Source: Streptomyces sp. G-G2
Lineage (GTDB): Bacteria > Actinomycetota > Actinomycetes > Streptomycetales > Streptomycetaceae
Length of the DNA stretch: 64,000 nt
Assembly: GCF_030063135.1 (NCBI RefSeq)
Contig: NZ_JASISO010000017.1
Span: 62,001 to 126,000 of the forward strand
Reading direction: 5' to 3'
Shown here: piece by piece, positions 25,096 to 33,084 of the stretch
Layout of the letters: each line of letters starts with the position of its first letter
Numbering within the stretch: position 1 is the first letter of the stretch
Notes under the pieces: model-generated
Told to the model about the DNA's origin: nothing
The model's input: only the letters and a program-made list of their open reading frames with translations
Databases searched by the model: none
Position numbers and translations under genes: made by a program

Positions 25096-26169
25096 ATGAC
25101 ACAGGTGACCGAAAGCGCGGCGTTGCCGCGACAGGCGCGTACCCCGGGCGCCGTGCGCCGCCGACTGGCCGGCTGGCCGGGCTGGATCGGGTACGCGGCC
25201 TTCCTGGTGCTGCTGGCCTACGGACTGGCCCAGACGTACTGGGCCCTGGGCGGATCCGGCTTCCCCTTCGGAGCCGACGACGCCAACCCCGAGTACTCGG
25301 CCTTCGAACACGTGGGCCGGGCGCGGCTCGCCCCGTGGCTCGCCGCCGGGTTCCTGCTCAGCGCCGGGGTGGCGCTGCTCCTGGCCCTGCCCGGGCGCCG
25401 CCGGATCCCCACCCCGGTCCTGCTCGGCGCCACGGCCGCCTCCGGAGCCTGCGTCTTCTTCACGCTGGCCGACTTCCGCATCCTCGGGAACCTGGCCTAC
25501 GTCTTCATGCTGAAGTTCAGCGCCATCAACTGGACGGTGATCAACCAGCTGTTCGCCGTGGTCGCGGTGGCGCTGATGGCCGCGTCCGCGATCGCCTACC
25601 AGCGCCGGACCACCGACGCCTGCGGCAACTGCGGCCGCACCGAGGCCGGCGCCGAATGGACCTCGCCGGCCTCCGCCGCGCGCTGGGGCCGCAAGGCCGC
25701 GTACACCGCGGTCGCCGTACCGCTCGTGTACGCCACCACCCGCTGGGCCTGGGCCCTCGGTTACCCGCTGGGGATCTCCGACAAGCTGTGGCAGGAGGGC
25801 AAGGCGGACCACCTCTGGATCTTCGGCGCGGCCCTCGCCACGATGGGCGCCCTCGGCTCCCTGCTGACCCTGGGGCTGGTGCAGCGCTGGGGCGAGGTCT
25901 TCCCGCGCTGGATGGTGGGGCTGCGGGGCAAGCGGGTGCCGATCAGCCTGGCGGTCATCCCGGCCTGGCTGGTCTCCCTCATGGTGACGATCGCCGGAGT
26001 CATGTACATCCGCCTGCACTTCCAGGGAGCCTTCGACAACCAGAAGGACGACTGGGGCGCCACCGTTCCCGAGACGGTCTGGCCCGTGTGGGGCATCGCG
26101 CTGGCGGCGGCGGCCCTCGCCTACTATTTCCGGCGGCGCGGCACGTGCGGGCACTGCGAGCGCGGCTGA
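25096..26169 (+). CDS. Polytopic membrane protein with paired CxxC motifs (paralogue 1)
   Basis: A 357-residue protein starting at an ATG with GGAGG nearby upstream. About eight hydrophobic segments are visible. The first ends in YWALGGSGFPFG, a motif reminiscent of small DUF3995-like membrane proteins. A cytosolic-looking loop after YQRRTTDA carries CGNCGR, and the C-terminal tail after YFRRRG carries CGHCERG. Together these give two CxxC pairs, as in a zinc-ribbon or redox pair. It is clearly paralogous to the protein at 26820-27920: same length, WALGG motif, YQRRT-CxxCGR loop, RWGEVxPRW segment and RRRGxC tail. The biochemical role is unknown. Its place directly after the NRPS thioesterase, under a shared palindrome, suggests self-resistance, export support or envelope stress function (inference). 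Confidence 0.85.
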   Translation: MTQVTESAALPRQARTPGAVRRRLAGWPGWIGYAAFLVLLAYGLAQTYWALGGSGFPFGADDANPEYSAFEHVGRARLAPWLAAGFLLSAGVALLLALPGRRRIPTPVLLGATAASGACVFFTLADFRILGNLAYVFMLKFSAINWTVINQLFAVVAVALMAASAIAYQRRTTDACGNCGRTEAGAEWTSPASAARWGRKAAYTAVAVPLVYATTRWAWALGYPLGISDKLWQEGKADHLWIFGAALATMGALGSLLTLGLVQRWGEVFPRWMVGLRGKRVPISLAVIPAWLVSLMVTIAGVMYIRLHFQGAFDNQKDDWGATVPETVWPVWGIALAAAALAYYFRRRGTCGHCERG

Positions 26170-26269
26170 CCCGGTGCCCTCGAAGTTTCTGATCCAGCGT
26201 TGAGCGGACCGGTCTGCCTCGGTGAGAGTGAAGGCGAGGCAATTGCCCGTAAACAGATGAGATGAGATC

Positions 26270-26614
26270 ATGCGTAAATATGCTTCAGGCATCGCCGCGG
26301 CGGCCCTGGCGGGTACGGCACTGCTGGGCGTCGGCCAGGCCCACGCGGCCCCCGCCCCGGCTGCCCCCGCCGCAGCGGCCGCCCCCGCGCCGAGCTGTGT
26401 CAAGGGGACGTCAGCGGTCATCTTCTTCCGGTTCGTGACCGTCTGGATGACCAACAACTGTACGACCGCGCAGCGGGTCAAGCCGACGTGGAACTACGAG
26501 ATGGTTCCGGCGCCCGACTGCTACGAGATCCAGCCCGGCCAGGAGGCGCAGTTCCAGAAGGACGTGCCGATCATGGGAACCAGCTGGAAGTTCCAGAGCC
26601 TCGTCAGCTGCTGA
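26270..26614 (+). CDS. Small secreted four-cysteine protein
   Basis: A 114-residue protein. A Sec signal peptide is obvious: MRKY, a hydrophobic Ala/Leu stretch, and an AHA cleavage site near residue 26. An Ala/Pro spacer follows, then a compact domain of about 75 residues with four Cys (SCV, NNC, PDC and the last residue), compatible with two disulfides. Aromatic and Asn-rich short strands suggest a small beta-sandwich. I do not recognise the family. Similar small disulfide proteins include alpha-amylase inhibitors, but the spacing here does not match tendamistat well. It lies between the two paralogous membrane proteins, 100 bases after the first. The ribosome binding site (GATGAGA) is weak. 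Confidence 0.75.
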   Translation: MRKYASGIAAAALAGTALLGVGQAHAAPAPAAPAAAAAPAPSCVKGTSAVIFFRFVTVWMTNNCTTAQRVKPTWNYEMVPAPDCYEIQPGQEAQFQKDVPIMGTSWKFQSLVSC

Positions 26615-26654
26615 TGCCCCCGCGTCCCTGATCGCCACCCAGTTCCGGCGGTTT

Positions 26655-26678
26655 CCGGTCCGAACCCCCGCGGACCGG
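26655..26678 (+). terminator. Hairpin after the small secreted protein gene
   Basis: CCGGTCCG and CGGACCGG form an 8-base perfect stem with an 8-base loop, about 40 bases after the stop. There is no T tract, which is usual for Streptomyces terminators. Confidence 0.4.
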
Positions 26679-26721
26679 GAGCCGCCTTCCCCATGTGCGC
26701 CCGCCCTTGCGGCCGCGCCGG

Positions 26722-26739
26722 ATCTGCCGATCGGCAGAT
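26722..26739. promoter_or_regulatory. 18-base palindrome, putative operator (copy 2)
   Basis: ATCTGCCGATCGGCAGAT differs from copy 1 only at the central dinucleotide and shares its immediate flanks (G before, GTGC after). It lies 80 bases before the start of the second membrane-protein gene. Confidence 0.6.
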
Positions 26740-26819
26740 GTGCCGGGACGCCCCGCGCGGCAGCCTTGATCCCACGACGACAGATACCGCTTCGAGCGGT
26801 GAATCAGAGGAAGTCCGTC

Positions 26820-27920
26820 ATGCCGAACACAGCCACCGCAATGCGTACCGGGGAGACCTCCCCGGATGTCGTGCCCCGTCGGCGCTGGTGGTCCGCCTGG
26901 CCGGACCGGGCCGGATACCTGGCGGTCGTGTGGTCGGCGCTCTACGGGGCGGCGGCGCTGTACTGGGCCCTCGGCGGGGACGGCTACCCCTTCCAGCGGG
27001 TCGACGAGGACCGCTCGTCGGGATCGATCCTGGAGCCGAGCCGGGCCGAGGTGGTCGCCCCGGTGCTGGCCGTGTTCTGCGCCCTCGGCGTGGTCGTAGG
27101 CCTCCTGATGCTGAGGAACCTCGGGGCCGGCCGGATCCGCAAGGCCCTGCTCGCCTACGGGTGGGTGGCCGGCGTCGCCCTGACCCTCCTGATCCCCGAC
27201 TACTCGCTGCTCGGCCTGCTGGCGTTCTCCCCGGCGCTGCTCGTGTTCGCCTTCACCGGGGTGCCGGGCCCGCAGGACATGGGCGACATCCTGTACTGGC
27301 ACCGCGGGAACCTGATGATCGTCTTCATCGGCGGGCTGCTGTGGGTCGCCGCGACGCTCGCGTACCAGCGGCGCACCAACGGGCAGTGCGTGCACTGCGG
27401 CCGGGCCCCGCACGGCCCCGGCGCCTGGACCGACCCCGTCAGGCTGCGCACCTGGGGGCACCGGGCGGTCTACCTGGCCGTGCTCTCGACCCTCCCGTAC
27501 GACGTCACCCGCATCGCCTGGTACTTCGGCTGGCCGCTCGGCATCACCGACGGGTTCCTGAAGGAGATGCAGGACACGCCCAACATGCTGGAGATGGGAC
27601 TCGCGCTGGGAGTGCTGTCGACCCTGGGCAGCCTGATGATGCACGGGCTGGTCGCCAGGTGGGGCGAGGTGTGGCCGCGCTGGGTGTGGTTCAAGAAGGG
27701 CCGGACGATCCACCCGGCGACCGCCATCATCCCGGCCGGGTTCGTCGCGGTCGTGCTCATTCCCGCGGGCCTGATGGCGGTGCGCGGCTTCGAGTTGACC
27801 TCGTGGGGGATCACGGGCCCCGCGGTCCTGTGGGTGGTCTGGGGCGCCGCCCTGGGCGCCGCCACCTACCTGTACCAACTGCGCCGCCGCGGCGTCTGCC
27901 GCAGCTGCGGCCAGCGATGA
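26820..27920 (+). CDS. Polytopic membrane protein with paired CxxC motifs (paralogue 2)
   Basis: A 366-residue protein from ATG 26820 with AGAGGAAG upstream. It has the same architecture as the protein at 25096-26169: YWALGGDGYPF after the first membrane segment, about eight hydrophobic helices, a YQRRTNGQ loop with CVHCGR, a RWGEVWPRW segment and a C-terminal RRRGVCRSCGQ tail. Conservation of both CxxC pairs in otherwise diverged copies argues that they matter, perhaps for metal binding or thiol chemistry. The function is not known to me. It is followed by a very strong bidirectional terminator, so it closes the rightward transcript that begins with the NRPS genes or with the palindrome-controlled promoters. 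Confidence 0.85.
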   Translation: MPNTATAMRTGETSPDVVPRRRWWSAWPDRAGYLAVVWSALYGAAALYWALGGDGYPFQRVDEDRSSGSILEPSRAEVVAPVLAVFCALGVVVGLLMLRNLGAGRIRKALLAYGWVAGVALTLLIPDYSLLGLLAFSPALLVFAFTGVPGPQDMGDILYWHRGNLMIVFIGGLLWVAATLAYQRRTNGQCVHCGRAPHGPGAWTDPVRLRTWGHRAVYLAVLSTLPYDVTRIAWYFGWPLGITDGFLKEMQDTPNMLEMGLALGVLSTLGSLMMHGLVARWGEVWPRWVWFKKGRTIHPATAIIPAGFVAVVLIPAGLMAVRGFELTSWGITGPAVLWVVWGAALGAATYLYQLRRRGVCRSCGQR

Positions 27921-27938
27921 CGGCCGGTCGGTCATCGG

Positions 27939-28000
27939 CCCCGGTACGCGGAACGGCCCGCAGTCCCCTCCGGGAGTGCGGGCCGTTCCGCGTACCGGGG
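27939..28000. terminator. Bidirectional terminator, 24-bp perfect stem
   Basis: Bases 27939-27962 are an exact reverse complement of 27977-28000, with a 14-base loop. It sits between convergent genes, with the membrane protein ending at 27920 and the ABC permease ending at 28009, and can serve both. Confidence 0.9.
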
Positions 28001-28008
28001 CGATCGGC

Positions 28009-28854
28009 TCACGAGACCTTGCGGAAGCTGCGGATCGCCAGCGGCGCGGTGAGGGCCACGACCACCAGGCAGATGCCCAGCGGAGCCAGGACCGTACTCA
28101 GCCGGGGCTCCCCGAAGGCCAGGTCACGCGCGGCCGTGATGGCGTGGGACATGGGGTTGACCTCCGCGAAGCCCTTCAGCCAGCCCGGCAGCCCGTCGGC
28201 GGGCACGAACGCGTTCGAGGCGAACAGCAGGACCATGTTGACGATGCCGCCGATCGGCTGCAGCGCCTCCGGGCGGCGCAGCCACGCGGACAGGGCCATG
28301 AACACCCAGCCCAGCGACCAGCCCAGCACCACCGCGACCAGGACCGCGCCCAGCGCGCCGAACACCCCGCCGGCCGGGTCGAACCCGAAGACCAGGGCCG
28401 CGGCCACCAGCATGACCAGCATGTTGACCGTGTTGAGCACCGTGTCGGCGATGCTCCGGCCGATCAGGATGGACGCGGTGTGGATGGGCATCGCCTTGAA
28501 GCGGGCGATGATGCCGTTGTTGAGCTCCGTGGTCAGGGCCACGCCCGACTTGAGCCCCGCGCTGATCGAGCCCGTGACGAGGAAGGCGGGCAGCAGGTAG
28601 TCGATGTAGCTGACCCCGGCGGGGAACGCGCTGGTCTGCGAGACGCTCTTGAAGACCTGGCTGAACACCGTCAGCATCAGGATGGGTTCCAGGACCCCCG
28701 GGAGCACCAGGGCGGGCTCGCGCAGGGCCCGCAGTGACCGGCCGGACAGGACGTAGATCTGCTTCAGGATGCCGGTCCCGCCGAACTGCGGGGGCGCCGC
28801 GGCGGCGGCTTCGCGGGTCGGCGGGTCGGCCGCCCGGCTGGTGGTGATGGTCAT
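28009..28854 (-). CDS. ABC-2 type exporter permease (DrrB-like)
   Basis: A 281-residue integral membrane protein with six predicted helices and the ABC-2 layout seen in daunorubicin-type DrrB permeases: a first cytosolic helix followed by the LREPALVLPGVLEPI motif, then LPAFLVTGSISAG and a C-terminal GWLKGFAEVNPMSHAITAARDL segment just before the last helix. It starts inside the ATPase gene (four-base ATGA overlap at 28851-28854), so the two are translationally coupled and form one transporter. In this context it is the likely exporter of the lipopeptide or its self-resistance pump. A general lipid or drug exporter role is the alternative. Confidence 0.92.
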   Translation of the reverse strand: MTITTSRAADPPTREAAAAAPPQFGGTGILKQIYVLSGRSLRALREPALVLPGVLEPILMLTVFSQVFKSVSQTSAFPAGVSYIDYLLPAFLVTGSISAGLKSGVALTTELNNGIIARFKAMPIHTASILIGRSIADTVLNTVNMLVMLVAAALVFGFDPAGGVFGALGAVLVAVVLGWSLGWVFMALSAWLRRPEALQPIGGIVNMVLLFASNAFVPADGLPGWLKGFAEVNPMSHAITAARDLAFGEPRLSTVLAPLGICLVVVALTAPLAIRSFRKVS

Positions 28855-29807
28855 CGGGGAATCCCTGCCTGGTGTCCGGTGGAGTGGTTCAGGGCCATGT
28901 ACACGTCGTCGAGGGACGGTTCGGCGAACGCCAGTCCCGCGAGGTCCACCTCCGCGTCGTCGGTGGCCCGGACGACGCGGGCCAGATCGGTGGAGTCCGT
29001 GACGGGCATCGTCAGGACGAGCCCGTCACCCTCGTGGGCGGGCGAGAACCCGGCACCCCGCAGCGCCTCGGCGGCCCGCGGGCGGTCCTGCTCGCCGCGC
29101 ACCGTGACGGATACGGTGCGCCGTCCGATCCGGTTCTTCAGCTCGTCGGCGGTGCCGGACGCGATGACCCGGCCCGCCGCCAGAACGGTGATCGAATCCG
29201 CCAGGTAGTCGGCCTCGTCGAGGTACTGGGTGGTCAGCAGGACCGTGGTGCCGTCCTTGACGAGACCCTTGACGATCTCCCACAGGGCGCGCCGCGCCGC
29301 GGGGTCGAGGCCGGTGGTGGGCTCGTCCAGGAAGATGACGCCCGGGTGCCCCACCAGACCGGCCGCGAGGTCCAGGCGCCGGCGCATGCCGCCCGAGTAG
29401 GTCTTCGCCTTGCGCTCCGCGGCGCCCGTGAGGTCGAAGATCTCCAGCAGTTCGTCGGCGCGGGCCGCCGCCCGGCTCCGGGACGCGCCGAGCAGCCGCG
29501 CGATCAGGACGAGGTTGCCGCGCCCCGAGAGGGTCTCGTCCACCGCCGCGTACTGGCCGGTGAGCCCGATGCGCCGACGGACCTCCTCCGCTTCGCGGGT
29601 GACGTCGAGACCGGCGACCCGGGCCCGGCCCGAGGTCGGCAGGGCCAGCGTGCTCAGGATGTTGACGAGCGTGGTCTTCCCGGCACCGTTGTGGCCGAGG
29701 AGGCCCAGTACCGTCCCCCGCTCCGCGCCGAGGGTGACACCGTCGAGCGCCTTGGTCGGGCCGAAGGCCTTCGATATGTCCGAGACTTCAATCATCAGGT
29801 CGTCCAT
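28851..29807 (-). CDS. ABC exporter ATP-binding protein (DrrA-like)
   Basis: A 318-residue single nucleotide-binding domain with the C-terminal extension of the DrrA family. Visible motifs: Walker A GHNGAGKTT (38-46), signature YSGGM (137-141), Walker B VIFLDEP (157-163) and a switch region LLTTQYLDEAD. The C-terminal half holds the DUF4162-like domain (RIGRRTVSVTVRGEQ onward) common in antibiotic-resistance ABC pumps. It is the first gene of a two-gene coupled unit with the permease and lies 199 bases downstream of a sensor kinase on the same strand. It powers efflux by the permease. Confidence 0.95.
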   Translation of the reverse strand: MDDLMIEVSDISKAFGPTKALDGVTLGAERGTVLGLLGHNGAGKTTLVNILSTLALPTSGRARVAGLDVTREAEEVRRRIGLTGQYAAVDETLSGRGNLVLIARLLGASRSRAAARADELLEIFDLTGAAERKAKTYSGGMRRRLDLAAGLVGHPGVIFLDEPTTGLDPAARRALWEIVKGLVKDGTTVLLTTQYLDEADYLADSITVLAAGRVIASGTADELKNRIGRRTVSVTVRGEQDRPRAAEALRGAGFSPAHEGDGLVLTMPVTDSTDLARVVRATDDAEVDLAGLAFAEPSLDDVYMALNHSTGHQAGIPR

Positions 29808-30006
29808 GAATTATTCCCTCGCTCGGTGCCGGGAGCCCACCACCGGTCGTCGGGCACAATTCAGGAATGACCGAAATGGATAACATGGGCCGCTGCCTGT
29901 CAGGGGTACGGTAGCGGTGGCATGCGGAAATACGGAGCGGGAATCAGAAGTCTCGAAGTGATATTGCGGGCCGGTCGGCGAACCTGCTAATCGCCGCTAT
30001 CCGCGG

Positions 30007-31242
30007 TCATTCTCCGATGGGCAGCGCGGCGGAGGTCCGCCACCCTCCGTCGGCCTGGACGCCGAAGTCGAGGGTGCCGCCGAGCGCCGCGACGCGTTCG
30101 GCGAGGCCCGCCAGTCCCGAACCGCCCCCGCGGCGGCCCCGTTCGCCCAGCCCCGCTTCGCTGATGGACGGCGCGCTGTTGGTCACGGACACGGCCAGTA
30201 CGGGGACGGGGCCGGAGAGGTCGGGCAGCACCCGGACACGGATCAGCGGAGTGGTCGGGGCGTGCCGGCGGATGTTGGTCAGCGCCTCCACGACCGCCCG
30301 GTGGGCGGTGGCGGCCACCTCGCGGGGAACCCGCCCGACGTGACCGGGCGACAGGTCGATGCCGAGGTCGACCTCGGCCCGTCCCGCGTCCCGGAACCGG
30401 TCGATGACGTCCACGACGTCGGCCAGCCCGTAGGCCTGGGGCTGGCCCTCACCGCTGTGTCCCGCGTCCCCGGAGGCCGCGTCCCCGTCGGCGCCGTCGA
30501 GCATGTGGACCGTACGGTCCATGGAGCCCAGCGCCTGGAGACCCGCGGCCTCGATCTGGGCCAGGAGCGGCAGGACCTTGTCCGGCTGGGCGGCGCCGAT
30601 CACCTGGGCGGCCTGGGCGAGCACCACGATGCCCGAGACGTCGTGGGCCACGAAGTCGTGCAGGTCGCGGGCCAGTTGGAGGCGCTGGGTGCGGCGGGCG
30701 TCGTGCACCGCGCGCAGCCTGCGGGACTCCAGCGTGCGCAGATAGCCGCCCACCGCGGCGGCTCCGACGGCGCCGAGTGCGAAGAAGGCGCTCTGCCCCG
30801 CGGCTTCCAGGACCGTCGGCGGCAGCTGGAGGCGCAGCACGACCGTCGATTCCAGCAGCCCGGTCACCGAGCCGAGCACGACGGCCCGGCGGACGGGAGC
30901 GCGCCGGGCCAGCAGCAGGACGAGCACCAGCAGGGCGGCCGCCTCGATCAGGGCGAGGGGGGCGCCCGGGTGCGGCTGCGACTCGGCGGGCGGCGGCATC
31001 TGGGCGGCCGTCCCCAGGGCCGACGTCACGGCCACGGTCACGGCCGTCGCCGTGAGCGGGACCCGGGCGGGGAAGGCGGTCAGGGCGAGCACCGCCGTGA
31101 CCGCCACCACCATCGGCAGGACGGCCCGCCAGCCCGCCGAAGGGGCGGCGAGCAGGGCGGCGGCCAGGGCGCCCGCCCCCAGCACCCCGCAGAGGACGCT
31201 CGGAGCGGCGCTTCGCAGCCGGTGTCGTGTGTCGTCGCGCAT
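30007..31242 (-). CDS. Sensor histidine kinase, HisKA_3/NarL class, no adjacent response regulator
   Basis: A 411-residue protein from ATG 31242. A longer reading frame reaches 31326 but has no support. The N-terminal half has four to six membrane helices. The dimerisation box ARDLHDFVAHDVSG holds the phosphorylated His (about H195). The ATPase domain has a recognisable EALTNIRRHAP N-box and a GSGLAGLAERVAALGG G-box. Kinases of this class normally sit beside a LuxR-type response regulator, and none is present on either side. It is upstream of and co-oriented with the ABC exporter genes, so it probably governs exporter or cluster expression through a regulator encoded elsewhere. Confidence 0.9.
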   Translation of the reverse strand: MRDDTRHRLRSAAPSVLCGVLGAGALAAALLAAPSAGWRAVLPMVVAVTAVLALTAFPARVPLTATAVTVAVTSALGTAAQMPPPAESQPHPGAPLALIEAAALLVLVLLLARRAPVRRAVVLGSVTGLLESTVVLRLQLPPTVLEAAGQSAFFALGAVGAAAVGGYLRTLESRRLRAVHDARRTQRLQLARDLHDFVAHDVSGIVVLAQAAQVIGAAQPDKVLPLLAQIEAAGLQALGSMDRTVHMLDGADGDAASGDAGHSGEGQPQAYGLADVVDVIDRFRDAGRAEVDLGIDLSPGHVGRVPREVAATAHRAVVEALTNIRRHAPTTPLIRVRVLPDLSGPVPVLAVSVTNSAPSISEAGLGERGRRGGGSGLAGLAERVAALGGTLDFGVQADGGWRTSAALPIGE

Positions 31243-31308
31243 TGGACGGAGTTTAGGGGCTGTCCCGCGGGAGGCGACATCGAGGTCACCGTTTTCCGCG
31301 TGCGCGAA

Positions 31309-31326
31309 ATGGCAGCAAACTGCCAT
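31309..31326. promoter_or_regulatory. 18-base inverted repeat between divergent genes
   Basis: ATGGCAGCAAACTGCCAT (7-base arms, 4-base centre) lies between the kinase start (31242, minus) and the gene starting at 31410 (plus). Its position fits an operator for the divergent pair. Its half-site differs in order from the ATCTGCCG palindromes. Confidence 0.45.
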
Positions 31327-31409
31327 CCGGTTCGGCTCGGAGGAAGGGTGCCGGTGTTCTTCCCTAGGATGTACAGCGAATTGATCCGTAATGGCGCGAG
31401 GAGATCGAA

Positions 31410-31946
31410 ATGGCCCGTGGCGATCAGTCGGAACTGGACCGCCTGGTGCCGCAATGGCATTTCAGGGAGATCCACCGGATTCCCGTCGCCGGCACGGTGG
31501 ACGACGTGATGCGAGCCGTGTACGCGACCACCTGGGCCGAGGCGCCTCTCGCGCGGCTGCTCGTCGCCATCACCCGGGCCGACGTGTCGGCGGAGCGCCG
31601 CATCGTCTCCGACTACCTCCGAGAAAGCGGCGAGGTGGTGCCCAGCGGAGACGAAGAGTTCCTCTTCGCCGGAGTGCAGTCGATGGACGACATACCCCGG
31701 CCGCCGGGCACGATCTCCGAGATCGTCCGGGAATGCGCCGATCCGGGAATCCTGAAGATCGGGATGAACGTCCGCTACGCCGGCGGGATCCTCTCCACGG
31801 AGACCCGGATCTTCGCGACGGACGACCGGACCCGGCGCAAGTTCGCTCCCTACTGGCTGTTCATCAGGTGGGGCAGCGGAGCGACGCGCGCGTCCATGCT
31901 GCGGGCGATCCGGGGCCGGGTGCTGAGGGAGGCGTCGGCGGCCTGA
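31410..31946 (+). CDS. Conserved hypothetical protein, SRPBCC/DUF2867-like
   Basis: A 178-residue soluble protein with a strong ribosome binding site (GAGGAGA, 7 bases before ATG). The WHFREIHRIPVAGTVDDVMRAV opening and the later ETRIFATDDRTRRKFAPYW stretch resemble proteins of the SRPBCC ligand-binding superfamily. This is a weak similarity recalled by eye. No catalytic residues can be assigned. It is transcribed away from the kinase, and its last 97 bases overlap the 3' end of the oppositely oriented thioesterase gene. Confidence 0.7.
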   Translation: MARGDQSELDRLVPQWHFREIHRIPVAGTVDDVMRAVYATTWAEAPLARLLVAITRADVSAERRIVSDYLRESGEVVPSGDEEFLFAGVQSMDDIPRPPGTISEIVRECADPGILKIGMNVRYAGGILSTETRIFATDDRTRRKFAPYWLFIRWGSGATRASMLRAIRGRVLREASAA

Positions 31947-32722
31947 ACACCGGCGGCGCGGGCACCGCCCGCTCCGTCCGGCCCGGCCGGGCGCAGCGCG
32001 CGCACGTGGTCGGGCAGCCGCTGCCACACCTCGGGCGTGTAGAAGTGCCCACCGGGCAGCCGCGTGGCCGTGAAGCCGCCCGCCGTCAGCGGGCGCCACT
32101 CCCGCGCCCCGGCGTCGTCCATGTCGTCCCGCTCCCCGTACAGCACCTGCAGCGGCGCCCGTACGCGTGTACCGGGCCGCGGGCGGTAGCCGTCCAGGAC
32201 GCGCAGGTCGGCGCGGAAGGTGTCGACGGCCATCCGCGCCAGCTCGGGCTCGGCCCGGACCGCGTCCGTCAACTGCCCTGACGAGGCCATCCAGTCGAGC
32301 AGTCCCTCGTCGGTGTCGCGCAGGCCCGGGGGAGTCGCCAGGGCTTCCCGTACGCGCGTGGGAGCGTGGGCGGCGGAGACGACCACGGCCCGCGGCCCGG
32401 GCCCGCCCGCCTGCTCCGCCCGCACCGCCAGGTCGAAGGCGACCCAGGCCCCCATGCTGTGCCCCAGGAGTACGTACGGGCGCGGGCCCAGGGCCCGCAC
32501 CGCCCCCAGCGCCTCGGCGAGGAGCTGCTCCCAGTCCCGCGCGAACGCGGTGGTGAAGCGCCCCTCCCGGCCCGGATAGCAGTACAGGACCAGTTCCACG
32601 TCCTGCGGGAGAGCCTGCGCCCAGGGGCGAAAGCGCGCCGTGCCGCCGCCGCAGAAGCTCAGGCAGAGCAGGGTCAGCTCCGCCTGTGGCCGCGGCAACG
32701 GCCTGATCAGCGGTCCGGACAC
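31850..32722 (-). CDS. Type II thioesterase (NRPS/PKS editing)
   Basis: A 290-residue alpha/beta hydrolase starting at GTG 32722 with AGGGAG upstream. Motifs: SFCGGGTARFRPWAQ at the N-terminus, YPGREGRF, nucleophile GHSMGA (S89), the acid in YGERDDMDD and the catalytic His in GGHFYT. The core matches the usual 240-250 residue RifR/SrfA-D size. The extra 40 or so C-terminal residues are low complexity and lie mostly in the segment that overlaps the gene on the other strand, so the tail may be a late extension. Such enzymes clear mis-primed or stalled acyl groups from carrier domains. A second one occurs at 50116-50898. Confidence 0.93.
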   Translation of the reverse strand: MSGPLIRPLPRPQAELTLLCLSFCGGGTARFRPWAQALPQDVELVLYCYPGREGRFTTAFARDWEQLLAEALGAVRALGPRPYVLLGHSMGAWVAFDLAVRAEQAGGPGPRAVVVSAAHAPTRVREALATPPGLRDTDEGLLDWMASSGQLTDAVRAEPELARMAVDTFRADLRVLDGYRPRPGTRVRAPLQVLYGERDDMDDAGAREWRPLTAGGFTATRLPGGHFYTPEVWQRLPDHVRALRPAGPDGAGGARAAGVQAADASLSTRPRIARSMDARVAPLPHLMNSQ

Positions 32723-33084
32723 CTGAACTCCCTGCTCGGGGTAGGGGGGATGGCACGGTCGACCGTACTGGCTGGGACCCGACGGCGCCGATCACGCCAA
32801 GAATTCTTCGATGGCCGGAAGGAGACCCGGCCGCCGGTGCGCACGGCGAACGGGGCCGGCGTCGGCCGCGGCGGGGCGCCGGGGCGGAGCAAACGTACCT
32901 TTTCGCCGCCGCCGCGGTCGGCCCGGAGTCGCGCGGTGAAACCGCGCAATACATTATTCAATTCCTTTCATTGCAATCTCTCACAGGCTGCGGCGCCTGC
33001 CGGGCCGACAGGCCTTGTCGAGGCGATTCCCGGACGCCTAAGGTCGGACCGAATTGGGCGACAGCGTCAGGAAGGGAACAGTCG
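32723..33084. other. Divergent intergenic region with AT-rich patch
   Basis: 362 bases without a gene, between the minus-strand thioesterase and the plus-strand MbtH gene. It includes an unusually AT-rich stretch at 32946-32977, with the self-complementary ATTGCAAT at 32970-32977, inside DNA of very high G+C. This is probably the main control region for the MbtH-polyketide-Dap operon. Confidence 0.6.
33015..33044 (+). promoter_or_regulatory. Candidate promoter for the mbtH operon
   Basis: TTGTCG (33015-33020) and TAAGGT (33039-33044) are separated by 18 bases, close to the Streptomyces housekeeping pattern (TTGAC and TAGxxT). They lie about 40 bases upstream of the MbtH start, leaving room for a short leader and the GAAGGGAAC ribosome binding site. 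Confidence 0.4.

Noticed and set aside
26170..26269. Promoter TTGAGC-17-TGAGAG before the small secreted protein gene
   Set aside because: The -10 hexamer does not fit TAxxxT, so support is too weak.
31243..31326. N-terminal extension of the sensor kinase to 31326
   Set aside because: It runs through the intergenic inverted repeat and lacks a ribosome binding site. ATG 31242 fits better.
31365..31370. TAGGAT as a -10 box for the 31410 gene
   Set aside because: No acceptable -35 hexamer lies 16-18 bases upstream, so it was not called as a promoter.
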